Positions 48,142 through 52,126 of a stretch of 52,126 nucleotides of DNA are shown piece after piece. Below the pieces are notes generated by a model. That model was not told the DNA's origin. It searched no databases and was given only the letters and a program-made list of their open reading frames with translations. Every line of letters begins with the position of its first letter. The first letter of the stretch is position 1. A program made the position numbers and the translations under genes. The DNA is from JACZUI01 sp965216725 (GTDB lineage: Bacteria; Actinomycetota; Acidimicrobiia; Spongiisociales; ZC4RG35), in assembly GCA_965216725.1 (NCBI GenBank), contig CBDCGI010000027.1, positions 1 through 52,126 on the forward strand, written 5' to 3'.

Positions 48142-51136
48142 GGCTTCGTACCTGGTCGTAGACGGACCGGGCGATGAACTCGGTGAAAAGGCCCCGCATC
48201 CGTTCATCGGACAGGATGAGTTTGAAGATCTCCTCGTTGGCGTTCATCTGGTTGATGATCGTGTCGAGGAAGACCGGGCTGAATGCCACCTTCTTGAACG
48301 CCTCGAAATCGTTGGCGGTCGCCGCCTTGACCACGTCGGGGTTGGAAACGAACGCACCCTCATACTGTTTGAGGGTCAGCTTGTGGTCGTCGGTGAGCTC
48401 GGTGCCGTGCTTCTCGTTCATCTCCCGGACGATCACCGACAGAGCCTCCTGGGCTTCCTCTGACAAGGGCCGCCCACCCCAGAACTGCTCCTGGTCGTAC
48501 ACGGGCTCTGTCACTCCGATGTCCACGTCCTCGAGCATGAGTTCGGTGCGGAGATGCGTGAGTTCGACCTTGTCGCTGATGTCGAGACGTCCACCCCGGT
48601 CGTCCCGCAGTTTCAGTCGAAGGGCGCGGCCGTAGATGTATAGCTTCTCCAGGTCGACATCAGTGAACGTGACCACCTGGGACAGGAACCCGTAAATACG
48701 GACGAATCGCTCGAGGGCCTCCTTGAATTCCTCCTGCTCGTCCTCGGCTAGGTCCCCGAATCGGTCGACCGCGGGGTTGAGTGCGGCCTCGGTCTTCTCG
48801 TGAGTCTGATGATCCGAGGCGGCGAATGCCCTGGCGAAGGCTTCGAGGTCGTCTGGTCTGATGACGTCGTGGCGCTGGATGTCGGTCCGGGCGTCGTACA
48901 TCATGTTGGGGTCGGTTGGCGTGGCGTACGCGTGCTCGTAGTACGGGGCGAACGCCTTAGTGATCTCGTCCGCTTCGTTCCGGAAGTCGAGGACGAAACA
49001 CTCGCTCTTCCCCGGATGCATCCGGTTGAGCCTCGAGAGCGTCTGGACAGCGTTGAGGCCAGTCAGCGTCTTATCGACGTACATCGTGTGCAGGAGCGGC
49101 TGGTCGAAACCGGTCTGGAACTTCTCAGCGACGATCATCACCTGGTATTCGTCGGTGTCGAACTTCTTGGCGGTCTGGGTGTCGGAGAAGGCGTTCATCC
49201 CCGACTCGGTGTACTCGTCGCCTCCGTCGATCACCTTCCCCGAGAAGGCGACCAGGGCCTTAATATCGGCGTATCCCTTTTCCTTGATGTACGAGTCGAG
49301 AGCCTGCTTGTACCGGACGGCGTGCAGACGGGACGACGTGACAACCATCGCCTTGGCGTGGCCGCCGATACGGTGCGCCACCTTCTGGCGGAAGTGCTCA
49401 ACAATGATCTCCGCCTTCTGCCGGAGTTGGGTCGGATGTAGAGAGGTGAACCGGGCGATGGCGGCTTTCGCCTTCTTCTCGTCGAAGGACGGATCGTCCC
49501 GGACCGTCTTTTCGATCCGCCAGTAGGTCTTGTAGGTCGTGTAGTTGGCAAGCACATCGAGGATGAATCCCTCTTCGATAGCCTGCCGCATCGTGTAGGT
49601 GTGAAACGCGGCGTACTTGGCGTCTCCGCCGATGGTCTCGAGGGTCCCGAACAGCTCCCTGGTTCGAGCCTTGGGTGTCGCGGTGAACGCGTAGTACGAG
49701 AGACTGTCGTGCCGTCCACGACCGGCGACCAGGCCGGCCAGCTCCTCCTGGCCATCCGGTGTCGCTGCCTCCTGCTTCGCATCTTTTTCCTCGGCCGCTT
49801 CCAGAGCGTCATCGCCCTTGCCCGACACGGTGAGCGCAACTTTGGCTGCGGTCGCCGACGAGCCCGTCTGCGACGAGTGTGCTTCGTCGACCAGCACGGC
49901 GAAGCTCTTGGTCGCCATTTCTGCCCCTGCCTCCTGGAGCTTGTCGATGACGAACCCGAACGTTTGCAACGTGCAGATGACGATTTTCGAGGTGGCGTCG
50001 GTCAGGGCGTCGGCGAGATTGGCCGACTTGGCGCCTCCACCAGAATCGATACGTCGAACCACCCCAGCCACCCGGTCGAACTGACTGACCGTCTCCCCGA
50101 GTTGGTTGTCGAGGACGATCCGGTCGGTGATCACGATCACCTTGTCGAACACCTTCTTGTTGTCGGCGTCGTGGAGGTTGGAGAGCCGATGGGCCGTCCA
50201 GGCGATCGTGTTCGACTTGCCAGAACCGGCCGAGTGCTGGATCAGATAGTTGCTTCCCGGTCCGTCCTTTTGGGATGCAGCGACCATCTTCAGGACAGCG
50301 TCCCACTGGTGGTACCGGGGGAAGATCGTCTTTCGTTCTTTCGAGTCGGGGTCGGTCTCGGTGTGGACGAACCGCCCGAGGATGTCCATCCACACGTCTC
50401 GGGACCACACCGTCTCCCACAGGTAGTAGGTGCGGTGCTTGCCGTCGACCGTCGGATTGCCCTTCCCACCCTCGTTGCCCCGGTTGAACGGAAGGAACAC
50501 CGTCCCATCTCCGGCGAGCGCCGTGGTCATCATCACCTCGTCCGGATCAACGGCGAAGTGGACGACACAACGACGAAGGATCGCATTGGTCGGATCCCTG
50601 TCCTCACGGTACTGATTGACGGCGTGACCGACCTTCTGCTGAGTCTGCGGGTTCTTCAGTTCTGCGGTTGCGATGGGGATCCCGTTGACGACCAAAACGA
50701 GATCCATCTCCTGACTGTCCGCCTTCTTCCACTTCCCGACATCGAGCTGCCGCACAACGCTGAGCCGGCTCGCCTGATAAGCAGCCTCGAGTTCCTCGGT
50801 AAGCGAATGGGCGGGGCGGAAGTAAGCAAGGTCGACCTGCTGTCCGTGGTCGACCACTCCGTTGCGGAGCAGGTCCACGGCACCGTTGCGGGACGGGTTG
50901 TCGAGTTCCTTGGAGACCCGTTGGGCGAGCTTCGTCCTGGCGGCATCTTCGGATCCATGGAGGCCGGCGAGCTTCGCCCAGGTCTTCGGCTGAGTTTCCT
51001 GGACAAACGCGATGAGCTCGTCGATGAAAAGGCCGGTGCCGAGATCGACACGCTTCGAGCTGACCTTCGACCAACCTCCGTCGATCAGTGTTGCCTCGAT
51101 GTGGTCTTCGAAGTGGAGTTCCTTGACCTTGCTCAT
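48134..51136 (-). CDS. hsdR: Type I restriction enzyme, R (endonuclease/translocase) subunit
   Basis: A 1000-residue HsdR. The N-terminal nuclease has Asp145 (MDLVLVVNG), Glu159-x-Lys161 (AELKNP) and the QxxxY-type HAVNQY. The helicase part has Walker A HSAGSGKS (~301-308), DEAH (417-420) and later SF2 motifs (YYAFTATPKA, AEKFQTGFDQP, QTLSRLNRMHPGK). All domains are present in normal order. It follows hsdS with a 4-bp overlap and overlaps the PIN-like gene by 8 bp. With HsdS and HsdM (HsdM presumably beyond the window) it cleaves unmodified DNA. Confidence 0.95.
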   Translation of the reverse strand: MSKVKELHFEDHIEATLIDGGWSKVSSKRVDLGTGLFIDELIAFVQETQPKTWAKLAGLHGSEDAARTKLAQRVSKELDNPSRNGAVDLLRNGVVDHGQQVDLAYFRPAHSLTEELEAAYQASRLSVVRQLDVGKWKKADSQEMDLVLVVNGIPIATAELKNPQTQQKVGHAVNQYREDRDPTNAILRRCVVHFAVDPDEVMMTTALAGDGTVFLPFNRGNEGGKGNPTVDGKHRTYYLWETVWSRDVWMDILGRFVHTETDPDSKERKTIFPRYHQWDAVLKMVAASQKDGPGSNYLIQHSAGSGKSNTIAWTAHRLSNLHDADNKKVFDKVIVITDRIVLDNQLGETVSQFDRVAGVVRRIDSGGGAKSANLADALTDATSKIVICTLQTFGFVIDKLQEAGAEMATKSFAVLVDEAHSSQTGSSATAAKVALTVSGKGDDALEAAEEKDAKQEAATPDGQEELAGLVAGRGRHDSLSYYAFTATPKARTRELFGTLETIGGDAKYAAFHTYTMRQAIEEGFILDVLANYTTYKTYWRIEKTVRDDPSFDEKKAKAAIARFTSLHPTQLRQKAEIIVEHFRQKVAHRIGGHAKAMVVTSSRLHAVRYKQALDSYIKEKGYADIKALVAFSGKVIDGGDEYTESGMNAFSDTQTAKKFDTDEYQVMIVAEKFQTGFDQPLLHTMYVDKTLTGLNAVQTLSRLNRMHPGKSECFVLDFRNEADEITKAFAPYYEHAYATPTDPNMMYDARTDIQRHDVIRPDDLEAFARAFAASDHQTHEKTEAALNPAVDRFGDLAEDEQEEFKEALERFVRIYGFLSQVVTFTDVDLEKLYIYGRALRLKLRDDRGGRLDISDKVELTHLRTELMLEDVDIGVTEPVYDQEQFWGGRPLSEEAQEALSVIVREMNEKHGTELTDDHKLTLKQYEGAFVSNPDVVKAATANDFEAFKKVAFSPVFLDTIINQMNANEEIFKLILSDERMRGLFTEFIARSVYDQVRSHA

Positions 51137-52126
51137 TCCGGAATCACCCCGACTGCTTCGTCGATCGGCTTGTGACCCTTGAGCGTTGCCTCATCGAGCT
51201 GGCCGGTCACGGCTCGGGTGATCAGGGCCTGGCGATACTCGGCCAGGAGATCGAGTTGGCGCGTGAGGGCTTCCTCTGCTGCATCGATGGTCCCTGAGAG
51301 CCGCCGAAGGCGCCCCTCGACGGCCTCCTGCTTCTTCGTGTCCGGCATCGGCAGCCTCAAGCTCCCAATGGCCTCTTGAGTGAGCCCAAACCGCGTAACG
51401 CCGTTGGCCGCGACGGCGAGCTGATCTCGCACGGCTTGGCTCCGAAACGCCCAATAGAGGAACGCGCCCTTCCATCGTTCTCGATCGCAGCGGATCATGG
51501 TGAGGTGGTATCCACAAACGGCGTCGAGGTCGGCAGCGACATATGCCGGTACGCCGATGTCATCAGCTGTTTCGCTGTCCTTTGTGATTAGAACGTCGCC
51601 GCGCTGGAGGCTGTATCGCACGAGTTCCGTTGGTGTGACGGACCCATGCTGGAAACCCTCAGTCGAATCGAGGTACGACCCGTAGTACACGTCCGTGTAA
51701 TTGCAGAGGAGGGCAGGCTCCTCGCCTTCTTTTATCACCTTGTCGACGTTGCTATTCCAGAATGCTGCACCCCGCCGCAGCATCACCGGCGCAGTGGCGG
51801 GAATGGCAGCATCAATCGCGCCTTGTAGCTTCTCCTTCAGTAGATCGATCATCCTCCGCTTGGCGTCGATGAGCGCGTCTATACGATGCGTCTCCCGATC
51901 CAAAAAGTCCGCAATGAGTGCCTGTTCACGTCGTGCCGTGACCCACACCCGAAAGTTGTCGAGGTACTCGGCTGGCACTCGCTGTTGCCCCGCCGCTCCC
52001 CTCATTTCTACGGCGCCACCGAGCCGAACCGGTAGCGCCTGGACTAGCCAGCCGAGGTATCGACCGTCGATACCGATCGGTCTGAGCACGTGGAGTTCGG
52101 TTGTTCCGAATCCGATGCCGTTGATG
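51133..52126 (-). CDS. hsdS: Type I restriction enzyme, S (specificity) subunit, partial
   Basis: The gene enters from beyond the right edge. The frame is open to the last base, and the edge reads INGIGFGTTELHVLRP, a typical HsdS segment, so a GTG at 52089 is not the true start. Visible are the central conserved region (ADFLDRETHRIDALIDAKRR and KEKLQGAIDA), the second target-recognition domain, and the C-terminal conserved helix (AEEALTRQLDLLAEYRQALI). Four bases overlap hsdR. Confidence 0.93.
   Translation of the reverse strand, partial: INGIGFGTTELHVLRPIGIDGRYLGWLVQALPVRLGGAVEMRGAAGQQRVPAEYLDNFRVWVTARREQALIADFLDRETHRIDALIDAKRRMIDLLKEKLQGAIDAAIPATAPVMLRRGAAFWNSNVDKVIKEGEEPALLCNYTDVYYGSYLDSTEGFQHGSVTPTELVRYSLQRGDVLITKDSETADDIGVPAYVAADLDAVCGYHLTMIRCDRERWKGAFLYWAFRSQAVRDQLAVAANGVTRFGLTQEAIGSLRLPMPDTKKQEAVEGRLRRLSGTIDAAEEALTRQLDLLAEYRQALITRAVTGQLDEATLKGHKPIDEAVGVIPE

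Noticed and set aside
49601..51175. Long plus-strand open frame (524 codons) opposite hsdR
   Set aside because: It is the antisense shadow of a clear HsdR gene with complete motifs and shows no family pattern of its own.
1..52126. tRNA, rRNA, transposase or integrase genes
   Set aside because: None could be recognised on either strand, so mobility of the island rests only on the repeats and module content.

Overview
The window is GC-rich bacterial DNA with densely packed genes, frequent GTG/TTG starts and several candidate leaderless transcripts. It also holds an F420-type luciferase-like monooxygenase and a lipoprotein with a Thr-rich linker. Together these suggest an actinobacterium, possibly an uncultured Acidimicrobiia-like lineage. 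No rRNA, tRNA or other taxonomic marker is present, so this is inference. I saw no transposase, integrase, CRISPR array or tRNA.

Left part (about 0.3-23.4 kb): a catabolic and uptake region. It encodes an M20 amidohydrolase, a NodB/PuuE-like deacetylase, a molybdenum hydroxylase cluster (FAD subunit with a frameshift, 2Fe-2S subunit, two tandem Mo-binding large subunits) and an NMT1/SsuA-type ABC importer. It also encodes an ACMSD-like amidohydrolase, GntR/FCD and MarR regulators, an LLM oxidoreductase, ATP-dependent hydantoinase/oxoprolinase HyuB-HyuA, and a run of SDR, EamA exporter, aminotransferase and HpcH/HpaI aldolase. The set fits uptake, hydroxylation, ring opening and side-chain breakdown of an N-containing ring compound. 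The substrate cannot be read from sequence.

Middle part (about 23.4-30.2 kb): an accessory zone. A strong promoter with a perfect operator palindrome precedes a small protein and an ArsR-type regulator. Then come a degenerate DUF4160/DUF2442 pair, a MazEF-type module, an MFS transporter, a scrambled remnant of the upstream aminotransferase and aldolase genes, an RRM protein with a long leader, and an RHH/PIN module. A dispersed ~58-bp repeat, with eight copies in the window, brackets these toxin-antitoxin-type modules.

Core system (30236-42536): ten consecutive plus-strand genes. In order: M15-like peptidase with a peptidoglycan-binding domain, unknown protein, ComEC-like metallo-beta-lactamase-fold protein, CHAT protease, STAND NTPase with a transmembrane helix and external Ig-like domains, alpha/beta hydrolase, caspase-like protease, TPR protein, second caspase-like protease, unknown protein. 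The CHAT and STAND proteins share an N-terminal GDVSG-type motif. This looks like a multi-effector, NTPase-controlled conflict (antiphage or programmed-death) system and is the best candidate here for something undescribed.

Right part (42.5-52.1 kb): a ~702-bp tandem duplication of a DUF4160/DUF2442 module whose two copies carry complementary frameshifts, an HTH-MNT/HEPN module, an AbiGi-like protein, and a type I restriction operon (HsdS running off the window edge, HsdR, and a PIN-like membrane protein overlapping hsdR). Everything from about 25 kb rightwards reads as a defence island built partly from repeat-bounded cassettes.
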